This document shows, piece by piece, positions 39,744-49,570 of a stretch of DNA of 64,000 bases (its first letter is position 1; each line of letters starts with the position of its first letter). The translations under genes were made by a program, and so were the position numbers. The notes beneath the pieces were generated by a model, which ran no database searches, had not been told where the DNA came from, and was given only the letters and a program-made list of their open reading frames with translations. The DNA is from Bradyrhizobium sp. ORS 278 (GTDB lineage Bacteria; Pseudomonadota; Alphaproteobacteria; Rhizobiales; Xanthobacteraceae): positions 6,044,501 to 6,108,500 of the forward strand of contig NC_009445.1 in NCBI RefSeq assembly GCF_000026145.1, given 5' to 3'.

Positions 39744-40415
39744 TCAATTGGCAAACAGGCGCAGCTCGGCGTGGACGTGTCGCGCCGTCGCGACGTCGAG
39801 AAAGGGGATGAAGCTTTCGAGCTCGGCCTCGTCGTCGACCGGCGTCGCGAGCAGATCGTCGATCAGCGGCAGCAGCGCCTGCAAGACACCCTGTCCCTGC
39901 AGCGCGCCGACGGCGCCGAGCCGCACCGCGGCCGTGATCAGTCCGGACGCGACCGTATAGGCCGAGCACAATTCGGCATGACGCTGATCGAGTCCGAGCG
40001 CCGCCCACAGCGCGCCCTGCATCACGGCGATGTGCCCGAGACACTTCCCTGCCCGGACGGCCTCCCGCAGATCGACCGCCAGGGGCTGACCGAGCCGCGC
40101 ATGCGCCGCCAGGAACGATGCGCCGTTGCGGCGCGAGCCGGCGCGCAGCGTCTCGATCACCGTCGACGCTTCGACCTGCCGGTCGATCGTCGCGAGTGCG
40201 TCCAGCCCGGGACCGGTCCGGAACGCGCGCAGCAGAGCCACCCGGTCATAGCTCGCCCAGCGCTGCCGCAGCACCGCGGCACAAAGCCGCTCGAAATCAT
40301 GCAGGGTCATGTCGGGGCGCAGCGACAACGCGCCTTCGATCCCGTAGGAGAATGCGAAGGCGCCGCTTGGAAACGCGGCGTCGGCCTGCCAGATCGCGCG
40401 CAACATCGGCAGCAT
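39744..40415 (-). CDS. ureF: Urease accessory protein UreF
   Basis: 223-residue helical protein that acts with UreD and UreG in urease activation. The N-terminal DAAFPSGAFAFSYGIE is diagnostic. The gene begins two bases after the ureE stop, so expression is coupled. Confidence 0.95.
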   Translation of the reverse strand: MLPMLRAIWQADAAFPSGAFAFSYGIEGALSLRPDMTLHDFERLCAAVLRQRWASYDRVALLRAFRTGPGLDALATIDRQVEASTVIETLRAGSRRNGASFLAAHARLGQPLAVDLREAVRAGKCLGHIAVMQGALWAALGLDQRHAELCSAYTVASGLITAAVRLGAVGALQGQGVLQALLPLIDDLLATPVDDEAELESFIPFLDVATARHVHAELRLFAN

Positions 40416-40417
40416 GG

Positions 40418-40948
40418 TCAGTGATCGCCGTGGTGATGATGGTGACCATGTCCGCTTCCGGGTGCAGCGTCGGCCTGCGCCGGGCTATCGGCGGACTCCT
40501 CGTCGAGCACGGTGACGGCCACACGCCGGGCCGCGACCAGGTTCTCGATCCGCGCCGTGTAGTCCTCGGGCCGCCCCTCGAGCGCCACCAGCAGCACCTC
40601 GCCGCCGAACCGGACCCGCCAGTGCAGGTTGCCCACCTGATAGCCGAGCTCCACCGCGTCCGAGATCGAGCGCGGCTCGAGCCGCAGCCAGCGTTCGGTC
40701 GCGGCACGCACCACGATCGCACGGTCGGCCTCCAACAGCAGCACCGCGCCGTCGAACAGCCTCTCGGCCCGCGGCAGCGCGATGGCCAGCTCCTCGCCTT
40801 TGCGAGTCGAGACGAGCAGCCGCCGGCGTGCGAGATCGGGCGCGGGAATGTCGACCACGTCGATGCCGCCGCGATGCTCGAGCTTGTGCAGTGGCTCCGC
40901 CAGAGCGGCATCGATGCGGCTACCCAGGACGTGCTCGATTCGTAACAT
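40418..40948 (-). CDS. ureE: Urease nickel metallochaperone UreE
   Basis: 176-residue UreE with the YQVGNLHWRVRFGGEVLL segment and a His-rich tail (SGHGHHHHHGDH) that binds extra nickel. It is the first gene of the leftward ureE-F-AB-C-G-D operon. No nickel transporter (ureH/hupE-like) gene is seen beside it. Confidence 0.94.
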   Translation of the reverse strand: MLRIEHVLGSRIDAALAEPLHKLEHRGGIDVVDIPAPDLARRRLLVSTRKGEELAIALPRAERLFDGAVLLLEADRAIVVRAATERWLRLEPRSISDAVELGYQVGNLHWRVRFGGEVLLVALEGRPEDYTARIENLVAARRVAVTVLDEESADSPAQADAAPGSGHGHHHHHGDH

Positions 40949-41003
40949 GCGATCGATCCCTCACTGTGTCTGCGGTGGCGGCCCGCGCCGCCACCGCGAT
41001 GCG

Positions 41004-42023
41004 TCACGAGGCGAGCAGCGCCTTGAGCTTGGCATCGATGAAGTCGACGTCAGCCGGGTTCGTGCCCGGTCCGCCGGCGAAATGCCCCCAGATCGACGGC
41101 ACCGGGATGAACTCGGCGTTCGGCATATGCGCGACCTCGAACTGACTGTCCTCCGGCGGGAAGTAGAGATCGGTCTGGCCCGGCATCACGAACGCCTTGG
41201 CCTTGATCGCGCCGAGCGCCGCCTTGAAATCACCCTTGTAGATCTCGTTGTCGCTGATATCGCCGTTTTGCCAGGTCCACAGCATCGTCAGCAGATTGTT
41301 TGGATCCTTCGGCAGGAAGAAGCCTTCCCAGAACGCGACCAGGAAGTCCTCCAGCGACGAGTAGCCCATGGCCTTGAGATCGAGTTGCTCGCGATAGAAC
41401 GCCTGCGAGAAACCCCAGCCGGCATAGACGCGTGCCGCGGCGCGAAGGCCGCGCGCCGGCTTGTCGGTGTACCAGCCCTCCTTCCACGCGGCGTCAGCGG
41501 TGAGCGCCGCCTTCACGCCCTCGAGGAACACGAAGTTGTGCCGCGAGCATTTCGCCGAGCCGCAGAACGGCGCGATCAGGTCCATCATGTCGGGATAGAG
41601 TGCGCCCCAATGGAACGTCTGCAGCGCGCCCATCGACCAGCCCGTGACGAGGCGAATGTGCGAGACGCCGAACTTTTCAGTCACCAGACGATGCTGAACC
41701 CGCACGTTGTCATAGGCGGTGACCTGCGGGAACCGCGGCCCATTATAGGGCTCCGGCGTGTTGCTCGGCGACGACGACAGCCCGTTGCCCAGCATGTTGG
41801 GAATGATGATGAAATACTTGGCCGGATCGAGCGCCCGGCCTGCGCCGATCAGCCATTCATTGTCGTAGTGCTGCCCGGAGTACCAGGTCGGATAGACGAT
41901 GACGTTGTCCTTCGCTGCGTTCAGCGTTCCGAACGTCTTGTAGGCCAGCTTGCAGCCGCGCAGGGTTGCGCCGCGCTGGAGCTTGACGTCGCCGAGATCG
42001 TAGATGTCGTAATCGAGACTCAC
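41004..42023 (-). CDS. Alpha/beta hydrolase (homoserine acetyltransferase-like fold)
   Basis: 339 residues from the GTG at 42023, chosen because AGGAG lies seven bases upstream. The longer open frame has no ribosome site. The nucleophile serine is in GWSMGALQ; YKTFGTLNAAKDN and the C-terminal HFAGGPGTNPAD (likely catalytic His) match the MetX-like hydrolase group. It need not be an acyltransferase. Placed after amiE and the NCS1 permease in the same direction, it may process an amide, ester or cyclic compound, but no substrate can be read out. Confidence 0.85.
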   Translation of the reverse strand: MSLDYDIYDLGDVKLQRGATLRGCKLAYKTFGTLNAAKDNVIVYPTWYSGQHYDNEWLIGAGRALDPAKYFIIIPNMLGNGLSSSPSNTPEPYNGPRFPQVTAYDNVRVQHRLVTEKFGVSHIRLVTGWSMGALQTFHWGALYPDMMDLIAPFCGSAKCSRHNFVFLEGVKAALTADAAWKEGWYTDKPARGLRAAARVYAGWGFSQAFYREQLDLKAMGYSSLEDFLVAFWEGFFLPKDPNNLLTMLWTWQNGDISDNEIYKGDFKAALGAIKAKAFVMPGQTDLYFPPEDSQFEVAHMPNAEFIPVPSIWGHFAGGPGTNPADVDFIDAKLKALLAS

Positions 42024-42097
42024 GATGATGCTCCTGTTCTGGAATTGCAATGACGGTTCGGCGGTCACCGCGCGCGGTGGCCGCCGAAGATGGCGCT

Positions 42098-43444
42098 TCA
42101 CGATTTTGCAGGGACGGCACTACCGCTCGTCGACCGGCTGATGCCGAAATAGACCACGCCGGCCACGATCGCCGCTGACAGCGCTGTCGACAGATACGGC
42201 ATCCACTGCTCCACGACGAAGGCGCAGATCGAGCCGACAGCCCAGGCCACGAACGCCTGCGGGCGCCAATCGGCATCGATCTTCGACTCCGGCCTGAACA
42301 GATACTGGTCGATCAGAATGATCGCGCCGATCGGGGGAACGAGGATACCGAGCAACGACAGCCACTGAATGAAGAACGCCCAGACGTTACCCGCGGCGAC
42401 CGCAATGCCGATCGCGCCGAGAATGACGGCCATCAGCCGCATATGCGTTCCCAGGATCCGCGACCAGCCGGTCGCCGCATTGTAGAGGCAGTGCGAGCAG
42501 ACGGACCCCAGGTTGATGTAGAGGAACAGGAACGCAAGCACACTGAGCCACGCCATCTGCTTGCCGTTCATGTAGCCGAACATGTTGTCGGCACCGAACG
42601 GATTGGCGTTCGGAACCGCCAGCGCTGCCGTCATCACGCCGCCGACAAGCATCGCGATCAGGTTGGCGAAGGGAAATGCGCTGAAGGTCGCCACCAGGGA
42701 TGCGGTCGGGGTCTTGGCCCATCGGTTGAAATCGGCCGTCACCGTTCCGGCGTCGATGAACAGCGCGATCACGACCGTCAGCCCGACGCCCATCGACATC
42801 GTCGCGACGCCGCCATTGCCGGCGTAGGCGAAGATGGCGGACGCCGAATGACTCACGGCCGCATCGATCGCGACATAGAGGCCGAGAACGACGAAGAGCG
42901 GCACCGAGACCAGCCCGATATAGTGCAGTCCCTTCACGCCGACGAACGTGATGCCGATGTACAATAGACCGGCCAGGATCGTCATGGCGACATAGTTGAG
43001 CCCGTAGGTCGAACTCACAAGAGCTCCGGTGATCCCGGTCTGTACCGCGTACCAGCCGAGCAGCAGCGTCGAGAGCAGGCCGGAGGCGAACACATATCCT
43101 TTCTTCCCGAACACGATGCTGGCGATCAGCGCGAAGTTCATGCCGCGCTTGGTCCCGATCAGCCCGAGCAGTCCGACATAGGCGAGCATGATCAGGTTGC
43201 CCACGATCATGGCGACGAGCGCGCGGGAGAAGCCCATCCCCAGCACGAGCAGCGAGCCCGTCATGGCTCCGGTAATGATCATCGGGAAGCCGAGCCACAC
43301 CATGGTCACCGAGAAGGCGCTGCGCCGCGCGCTCATCGGCACAGGCTCGTGCTCGTATTCGCTGCCGAGCAGATGATCGACCTGATCCTCCGCATCATGA
43401 AGATTGCCGGTGACGGAACCGGCCTTAGCCAAACTGTGATCCAT
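42098..43444 (-). CDS. NCS1-family nucleobase/hydantoin-type permease
   Basis: 448-residue inner-membrane protein with about 12 helices. The N-terminal VWLGFPMIITGAMTGSLL and the DAGTVTADFNRWAKTP region are typical of cytosine-permease-like NCS1 transporters, which carry cytosine, purines, hydantoins or related compounds with H+ or Na+. The ATG at 43444 has AGGGG upstream. It lies between amiE (195-base gap with a strong hairpin) and the hydrolase (74 bases), suggesting import of a further nitrogen-rich substrate. Confidence 0.9.
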   Translation of the reverse strand: MDHSLAKAGSVTGNLHDAEDQVDHLLGSEYEHEPVPMSARRSAFSVTMVWLGFPMIITGAMTGSLLVLGMGFSRALVAMIVGNLIMLAYVGLLGLIGTKRGMNFALIASIVFGKKGYVFASGLLSTLLLGWYAVQTGITGALVSSTYGLNYVAMTILAGLLYIGITFVGVKGLHYIGLVSVPLFVVLGLYVAIDAAVSHSASAIFAYAGNGGVATMSMGVGLTVVIALFIDAGTVTADFNRWAKTPTASLVATFSAFPFANLIAMLVGGVMTAALAVPNANPFGADNMFGYMNGKQMAWLSVLAFLFLYINLGSVCSHCLYNAATGWSRILGTHMRLMAVILGAIGIAVAAGNVWAFFIQWLSLLGILVPPIGAIILIDQYLFRPESKIDADWRPQAFVAWAVGSICAFVVEQWMPYLSTALSAAIVAGVVYFGISRSTSGSAVPAKS

Positions 43445-43599
43445 TGCAGTGCCCCTGTGAATGTGTCGTTGACGTTCACGCACGATGTCTCATTCGCCGT
43501 CGAGTTCCGACGACGCCAGCAAAGCCAATCTTTTCGGGTTGCGCCTCGACCTGCCGCGTCCGGCCCTGCCTACCCCAAGCGGAAGGTCCGGCGGATCAG

Positions 43600-43627
43600 G
43601 AGAGCGGCGGACAGCTCCGCCGCTCTC
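43600..43627. terminator. Strong hairpin between amiE and the NCS1 permease
   Basis: Perfect 12-bp stem GAGAGCGGCGGA / TCCGCCGCTCTC with a 4-base loop, 13 bases past the amiE stop. It has no T-run, so it may lower or protect, rather than fully stop, transcription into the permease. Confidence 0.65.
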
Positions 43628-43639
43628 GCTTGGCCCCGC

Positions 43640-44677
43640 CTACCGGTGCGCGACCTTCTTGTTCGGAATGCCCTCGATCGGACATTCCTCGGTCCCGACC
43701 GTGGAGCGGGTGAACGACTCCACCATCTCGCGCGTTCCTTCGGGATCGGCGACCCACTTGGCGTAGAAATCATACGGACAGGCCGCGACGCCGCGATCGC
43801 CATCGCCGGAGTTGATCATGCCGGTGTAGCCGCGGTGCAGCAGCTTGAAGAGGTGATTCTGCGACTGGCCGTTCTTGCGCGCGTCGCGGATCAGCGACTT
43901 GGACAGCTGCGCGTACTGAACGCCGTAATCCTCCTCGCCGCATTCGCCAAGCGTACGGCCATCGAATCCGATGATCGCCGAATGGCCGAAATAGGAGTAG
44001 ACGCCGTCGAAGCCGGACGCATTGGCAACCGCGACATAGACGTTGTTGGCCCAGGCCATCGCCTTTGCCATGATCACCTGCTGATCCTTGGCCGGATACA
44101 TGTAGCCCTGGCAGCGCACGATCAGCTCGGCGCCCTTCATGGCGCAGTCACGCCAGATCTCGGGATAATTGCCGTCGTCGCAGATGATGAGCGAGATTTT
44201 CAGGCCCTTCGGCCCTTCCGAGACATAGGTGCAGTTGCCGGGATACCAGCCCTCGATCGGCACCCAGGGCATGATCTTGCGATATTTCTGCACGATCTCG
44301 CCCTTGTCGTTCATCAGGATCAGCGTGTTGTAGGGCGCCTTCTTCGGGTGTTCCTCGTGGCGCTCACCGGTCAGCGAAAACACGCCCCAGACCTTCGCCT
44401 TTCGGCAGGCTTCCGCAAAGATCTCGGTCTCGTCGCCCGGCACGGTCGAGGCCGTCTCATACATCTCCTTGGAGTCGTACATGATGCCGTGGGTCGAGTA
44501 TTCCGGGAAGATCACGAGGTCCATGCCCGGCAGACCCGTCTTCATGCCGACGATCATGTCGGCGATCTTGCGGGCATTGTCGAGCACCTCCGCCTTGGTG
44601 TGGAGGCGCGGCATTTTGTAGTTCACGACGGCGACGCCGATCGTGTCGTTACTCGAAGTGATATCACCGTGCAGCAT
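43640..44677 (-). CDS. amiE: Aliphatic amidase AmiE
   Basis: 345-residue nitrilase-superfamily enzyme that hydrolyses short aliphatic amides to acid and ammonia. The catalytic triad sits at the same positions as in Pseudomonas AmiE: E59 (FPEYS), K134 (KYRK) and C166 (IICDDGN). The start [20 protein letters not shown] corresponds closely to the Pseudomonas N-terminus. It is downstream of a Urt-type transporter and of amiC-amiR, the amide-sensing pair, so the system is very likely amide-inducible. Confidence 0.97.
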
Positions 44678-44769
44678 CTTGCTCTCCTTGCTACCAACCC
44701 GTCAAAGCCTGCCGTTACACATCCGGTGCGCTGGTCGACGCACCTCCCTTTCTCCACGACGCAGACCCG

Positions 44770-45465
44770 TCACACCGCCATATGGCGATGGACCATCGCG
44801 TCGGTGAGTTCCGAAATATCGCCCGCGGCAACGATGCGTCCCTTCTCCATCATCGCGAAGCGATGGGCCGCATTACGGGCGAACGCGACGTTCTGCTCGA
44901 CCAGTATCACCGTCAGCCCGACCTCGCGGTTGAGCCGGATGATGACCTGCTCGATCTCCTCGACGATGGAGGGCTGAATCCCCTCGTTCGGTTCGTCGAG
45001 CAGGATGATCCTGGGATTGGCGGCGAGCGCGCGCGCGATCGCGAGCTGTTGCTGCTGACCACCGGACAGCACGCCGCCATTACGGTCAAGATTGTTCATC
45101 AGATACGGGAACAGCTCGGCGACCAGCGGCGGAATCTCGCGCTTGCCGTCGGCCCGCGCGAACGAGCCCATCAGGATGTTCTCGCGAATGGTGAAGTCAG
45201 GGATGATCTCTCGACCCTGCGGGACATAGGCGATGCCGGCGCGCGCCCGCCTGAATGTCGGCTCTGAGCCGATCTCCTGGTCGCCCAAACGGATCTGACC
45301 GTGCATCCGATCGGTCAGCCCCATCAGCGTCTTCAGCAGGGTCGTCTTCCCGGTGCCGTTGCGGCCAAGCACCGCCGTGACGCGCCCCTCGGGTACGTCG
45401 AGCGTGACGTCGTGCAGGATGTGGCTGCGGTCGTAGAAGCTGTCGACATGGGCGAGCGCCAGCAT
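44770..45465 (-). CDS. urtE: Urt-type ABC transporter ATP-binding protein UrtE
   Basis: 231 residues from the ATG at 45465, overlapping the urtD stop (TGATG). The long upstream frame is spurious. SHILHDVTLDVPEGRVTAVL, Walker A GRNGTGKTT, signature LSGGQQQQLAIAR and ILLDEPNEGIQPS identify UrtE. It is the last transporter gene, 92 bases before amiE. Confidence 0.94.
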   Translation of the reverse strand: MLALAHVDSFYDRSHILHDVTLDVPEGRVTAVLGRNGTGKTTLLKTLMGLTDRMHGQIRLGDQEIGSEPTFRRARAGIAYVPQGREIIPDFTIRENILMGSFARADGKREIPPLVAELFPYLMNNLDRNGGVLSGGQQQQLAIARALAANPRIILLDEPNEGIQPSIVEEIEQVIIRLNREVGLTVILVEQNVAFARNAAHRFAMMEKGRIVAAGDISELTDAMVHRHMAV

Positions 45466-46208
45466 CAGGAAATCCCCTTCGATCCGAGATAGGCGGCGCG
45501 CACCTTGGGATCGTTCTCGATCTCGGCGACGCTTCCCTCCGCCAGCACCTGCCCGAGATGCAGCACCGTGATCCGCTCCGCGATTTCGCGCACGAAGGCC
45601 ATGTCGTGTTCGACGACGATAATGGTGTGGCGGCCCTTGAGGTTGTTGACGATCAGCGACGTCTTGTGCGTCTCCGCCTGCGTCATCCCCGCCGTCGGCT
45701 CGTCCAGCAGGATGATCTTGGGATCCTGAGTGATCAGCAGCCCGAGCTCGAGCCATTGGGTCTGGCCGTGGCTGAGATAGGCCGCGACCTGGTTCGCCTC
45801 CTCGGTGAGCCCGATCAGCTCCAGCACCTCATCGATCTTGGCTTTCGCGGCAAAACCGAAGCCGAGATTGGCGAACACACCGGGATTCTTGCAGCTCGCT
45901 ACTTCCAGGTTGCGGCGGACGGTGAGTTCCTTGAACACGCTCGGGATCTGGAACTTGCGGCCGATGCCGGCGCGCGCGATCTTGTGTTCCTCCCAATTGG
46001 TGATCTCAGTGTCGTGCACGAAGACGCGGCCGCTGGTGGACTTGGTCTTGCCGGAGATCAGATCCATCAGCGTGGTCTTGCCGGCGCCGTTGGCGCCGAG
46101 CAGCACGCGCAGTTCGCCGTCCTCGACGATCATCGACACGCCGTTGACCGCCTTGAAGCCTTCGAAGTCGACGCTGAGTCCGTCGATGGTGAGCGCTGCC
46201 TGGGCCAT
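45465..46208 (-). CDS. urtD: Urt-type ABC transporter ATP-binding protein UrtD
   Basis: 247-residue ATPase with LSVDFEGFKAVNGVS, GELRVLLGANGAGKTTLMD and IILLDEPTAGMTQAET, the UrtD pattern. GGAG precedes the ATG. It pairs with UrtE to energise the UrtBC channel. Confidence 0.94.
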   Translation of the reverse strand: MAQAALTIDGLSVDFEGFKAVNGVSMIVEDGELRVLLGANGAGKTTLMDLISGKTKSTSGRVFVHDTEITNWEEHKIARAGIGRKFQIPSVFKELTVRRNLEVASCKNPGVFANLGFGFAAKAKIDEVLELIGLTEEANQVAAYLSHGQTQWLELGLLITQDPKIILLDEPTAGMTQAETHKTSLIVNNLKGRHTIIVVEHDMAFVREIAERITVLHLGQVLAEGSVAEIENDPKVRAAYLGSKGIS

Positions 46209-46211
46209 CGG

Positions 46212-47354
46212 CTACTCCGCGGGCTGCGAGGATGGATCGGTGACACCGAGCGCCGGCGTCGACGGCTTGCGGGCGACGAGGCGATCGATCAGGTCATGCG
46301 CGAGGCCGGCGATGCCGCGCGGCAGATAGAGCACGACCAGAACGAAGACGAGGCCGATGATTGCCTTCCAGGCCTCCGCGAACCCTTCGGTCTCGCTGAC
46401 CGTCGCCGAGATCATGTTGATCAGAATTGCGCCGATGCAGGCGCCGAGGATCGAGGCTCGGCCGCCGACCGCGGCCCACACCACCATGGTGATCGAGAAG
46501 CTCAGATCCATGAAGGTGGGCGAGGCGAACTCCGACACGATGACGTAGAGCATGCCGGCGAAGCCCGCGATGAGCGCCGACACGGCAAAGAAAAACGTCT
46601 GGTAGGCCGGCACGTCGAAGCCGAGATAGCGCGCGCGGTTCTGGTCATCGCGGATCGCCTGGAGGATGACGCCGGCCCGGGTCTCGACCAGCAGCCGGGC
46701 GAGCACAAGCATGACGCTGAGCGAGATCGCGATCAGATAATAGGTCGGGACCACATAGGGATCGAATTCGAACTCGCCGAGCTTGAACCAGCCGAGGTCG
46801 GTGAGGCCGTTGAAGCCGTTCGTCACCGGCTGGGCGTCGATCATGACCAGCCGCACCAGCAGCACCAGCGCCAGCGTGATGATAGACACGAAGACCCCGG
46901 CGATGCGCTTGCGGAACACGATCGAACCGAGCACGAAGGCGATCACGACGGGCAGGATCAGACCCATCGCAACGCCGAACCATTGGCTCTGGAACGGCAG
47001 CCAGAGAAACGACGCCTTGTTGATGCAGCACAGCTCGGTCTTGGCGCCGGGCTCGGCGTTCCACAGCATGAAGTCGGGCACCGGCTTGTCGGAACCCTGC
47101 TGCAGGCTGGTCGAGCTTGCGAGCTTCAGCGACATCGCCAGCATGTAGGCCCCGGCCCCGAAGAACAGGCCCTGGCCGAGGTTGAGGATGCCGGCATAGC
47201 CCCAGGACAGCGCCACAGCGATACCCAGCATTCCGAATACGAGATATTTGGCCAGCCGGTTGAGCCAGAACGAGTCCATGATCAGCGGCACGAGCATGAT
47301 CGCGACAATGAAGATCGCGTAGATCGCCCAGTCGATGCGTCGCTTCGACATCAT
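46212..47354 (-). CDS. urtC: Urt-type ABC transporter permease UrtC
   Basis: 380-residue inner-membrane permease of LivM/UrtC type, with SWGYAGILNLGQGLFFGAGA, NGLTDLG and AVGGRASILGACIGAIL. It has a long periplasmic loop (about residues 75-110) with two cysteines (ELCC), typical of UrtC. It starts two bases after urtB. Confidence 0.94.
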   Translation of the reverse strand: MMSKRRIDWAIYAIFIVAIMLVPLIMDSFWLNRLAKYLVFGMLGIAVALSWGYAGILNLGQGLFFGAGAYMLAMSLKLASSTSLQQGSDKPVPDFMLWNAEPGAKTELCCINKASFLWLPFQSQWFGVAMGLILPVVIAFVLGSIVFRKRIAGVFVSIITLALVLLVRLVMIDAQPVTNGFNGLTDLGWFKLGEFEFDPYVVPTYYLIAISLSVMLVLARLLVETRAGVILQAIRDDQNRARYLGFDVPAYQTFFFAVSALIAGFAGMLYVIVSEFASPTFMDLSFSITMVVWAAVGGRASILGACIGAILINMISATVSETEGFAEAWKAIIGLVFVLVVLYLPRGIAGLAHDLIDRLVARKPSTPALGVTDPSSQPAE

Positions 47355-47356
47355 GA

Positions 47357-48250
47357 TCAGCGTCCCTTGAGGGCAAACAGGCCCTTCGGCTTGAGCACGA
47401 TGATGGCGATCACGACGCCGAACACGACAGCGCGGGCGAGGATGTCGTTGGTCGCCGCAGCAACGAGGCCGTTGATCTCACCGAGAATGCCGGCCGACAG
47501 GACCGAGCCGAGCAGGCTGCCGACGCCACCCATCACGACAACGAGGAAACCGTCGACCACCATCGACGTGCCCATGTCCGGGAAGACCGTCTTGAAGCCG
47601 GACATCATCACGCCGGCCACTCCGGCGAGCCCCGATCCGAATGCGAACGTCAGCGCGTTGACCCGGGTGACGTCGATGCCGCAGGCCGCCGCCATCTTCG
47701 GATTGCGGATGATGGCGCGGACCTGCGTGCCAGCCACGGTGCGGTAGATCACGAACCAGGTGGCAATGGCGAGAATGGCAGTGATGAGAATGATGAAGGC
47801 GCGGTAACGGTTGATGTCGGAGCCGGCAAAGCGGAACGTGCCCTGCAGGATGTCGGGCACACTCACGTTCTGCAGACCCGGCCCAAGGCCCTGGATGTGA
47901 ATGCCGAGGAACGACAGCCCGAATTCGAGCCGCACCGCCTGCTGAATCAGAATGGCGATGCCCCAGGTCGCGAGCAGCGTGTCGAGCAGCCGGCCATAGA
48001 GCTTGCGCACCACGACGCGCTCGATCAGCAGCCCAAGCAGCGCGGTGACGATGAAGGCCAGCGGGATCGCGACGAAGATGTTGGTGCCGAGCCACAGGCC
48101 GGAGAGCACAGTCACGTAGGCGCCGACCATGACCATCTCGCCATGCGCCATGTTGATGACGCCCATCGCGCCATAGGTGATGGCGAGACCGAGCGCGACC
48201 AGGAGCAGGATCGATCCCAGGCTGAGACCGATAAACAGAACCTCGAGCAT
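47357..48250 (-). CDS. urtB: Urt-type ABC transporter permease UrtB
   Basis: 297-residue permease. GLAITYGAMGVINMAHGEMV and VVVMGGVGSLLGSVLSAGIL are UrtB/LivH hallmarks. GGGAGG lies eight bases before the ATG. It follows the receptor gene after 63 bases. Confidence 0.94.
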   Translation of the reverse strand: MLEVLFIGLSLGSILLLVALGLAITYGAMGVINMAHGEMVMVGAYVTVLSGLWLGTNIFVAIPLAFIVTALLGLLIERVVVRKLYGRLLDTLLATWGIAILIQQAVRLEFGLSFLGIHIQGLGPGLQNVSVPDILQGTFRFAGSDINRYRAFIILITAILAIATWFVIYRTVAGTQVRAIIRNPKMAAACGIDVTRVNALTFAFGSGLAGVAGVMMSGFKTVFPDMGTSMVVDGFLVVVMGGVGSLLGSVLSAGILGEINGLVAAATNDILARAVVFGVVIAIIVLKPKGLFALKGR

Positions 48251-48313
48251 GACAGATGCCTCCCGCCATCCACCGCGCGAGGGAGGCGCGCGGTGGACAG
48301 GGTTTCCTTGACG

Positions 48314-49570
48314 TCAGGTTTTCAGCTTGGCCGCGTCGAGCCCCTTGCCGGTGCAGAAGAGGTTCGTCGGAGTTTCGCCGTAGGCGACGTAAGGAAGCGG
48401 CATGACCGGCTCCTTGTACGCATCGATGATCTTGCCCTGCCCGTCCGGCAGCCACTGCGCGATGCGCGGCGTCAGGTACGTATGCAGGTTCTCGGCCTCG
48501 ATCTTGACGTGGCCGTTGGGCGCGTCGAACTCCTGGCCCTTCACCGCCTCGCGGATCGCCACCGGCGTGATCTCGGCGGCCTTCTCCACCGCCTGCTTCC
48601 ACAGGAAGACCTGGAAGTACGACGATTCAAGCGCGTGGTGCGTCACCGCCTTGGGGTCCTTGACGAACTTACGGTAGCGCTCGATGAACGCCTTGTTGCG
48701 GTCGGTGTCGATCGCCTGGAAGTACGGGAACGAGGTGAAGGAGCCGACGGCGTATTCGGCGCCCATCGCCGCGATCTCGATCTCAGAGGTGACCGTCGCG
48801 CAGATCGGCAGCTTGTCGTGGGTCAGGCCCTGGTTCTTGTACTCGCGATAGAACGCGATCACGGAGTCGCCGACCACGTTGGACAGCACGACGTCGCAGC
48901 CGGAGCTCTTGATCTTGTTGACCATCGAGCCCCATTCAGAATGACCGAGCTCGAGATATTCGTCGGCGATCCACTCGCCGCCGTTCTTCTCGATCAGGAT
49001 CTTGGAGACCTTCGCCATCTCGCGCGGATAGATGTAGTTCGACCCGACGATGAAGAACTTCTTCTTGCCGAGCGTCTTGATGATCCAGGGAATGAAGTTC
49101 GACAGCTGCTGGTTCGGAACGGCGCCGGTATAGACGACGTTCTTCGAGCACTCGAAGCCTTCATAATAGGTCGGATAGAAATAGAGATTGTTGCGCTTCT
49201 CGAACACCGGCAGGACCGCCTTGCGGCTGGCGGACGTATAGGAGCCGAACACGGTCGGGACCTTGTCCTGGATGACGAGCTTCGACGCCTTCTCGTTATA
49301 CGTCTTGGGATCGGATGCGCCATCCTCGGCGATCGCAGAGATTTTCATCCCCTTGACGCCACCGGCGGCGTTGATCTCGCTGATCGCCATCATCGTCGCA
49401 TCGTGCAGCGACTTCTCGACGATCGAAAGACCGCCGGTAAGCGAGAACAGCACGCCCACCTTGATCTCGCCGGCCGCCTGCGCGCCGGTCGAGAACACCC
49501 ATGGCGAGGTAATCAGCGCGCCGCCCGCCAGGGCACCGCTCTTCAAGAATTTGCGTCGATCGACTGCCAT
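48314..49570 (-). CDS. urtA: Urt/Fmd-type ABC transporter substrate-binding protein (amide or urea receptor)
   Basis: 418 residues from the ATG at 49570 (GGAG nine bases upstream). It has a twin-arginine-type leader (DRRKFLKSGALAGGALI) ending near AQAAG. The mature part is a type-I receptor closely resembling AmiC encoded nearby: both have a SRKAVLP/TRKAVLP-type segment and the YEGFE..N..YTGA.PNQ and VGSNYIYP/VGSNYVYP segments. With amiE and amiC in the same cluster the ligand is probably a short amide rather than, or as well as, urea. The long upstream open frame runs through the leader region and is not coding. Confidence 0.92.
   Translation of the reverse strand: MAVDRRKFLKSGALAGGALITSPWVFSTGAQAAGEIKVGVLFSLTGGLSIVEKSLHDATMMAISEINAAGGVKGMKISAIAEDGASDPKTYNEKASKLVIQDKVPTVFGSYTSASRKAVLPVFEKRNNLYFYPTYYEGFECSKNVVYTGAVPNQQLSNFIPWIIKTLGKKKFFIVGSNYIYPREMAKVSKILIEKNGGEWIADEYLELGHSEWGSMVNKIKSSGCDVVLSNVVGDSVIAFYREYKNQGLTHDKLPICATVTSEIEIAAMGAEYAVGSFTSFPYFQAIDTDRNKAFIERYRKFVKDPKAVTHHALESSYFQVFLWKQAVEKAAEITPVAIREAVKGQEFDAPNGHVKIEAENLHTYLTPRIAQWLPDGQGKIIDAYKEPVMPLPYVAYGETPTNLFCTGKGLDAAKLKT

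Noticed and set aside
36708..40424. Very long plus-strand open frame (1238 codons) across the urease region
   Set aside because: It is the antisense shadow of ureG, ureC, ureAB and ureF, all of which show catalytic motifs and proper spacing on the minus strand; high GC removes stop codons from the other strand.
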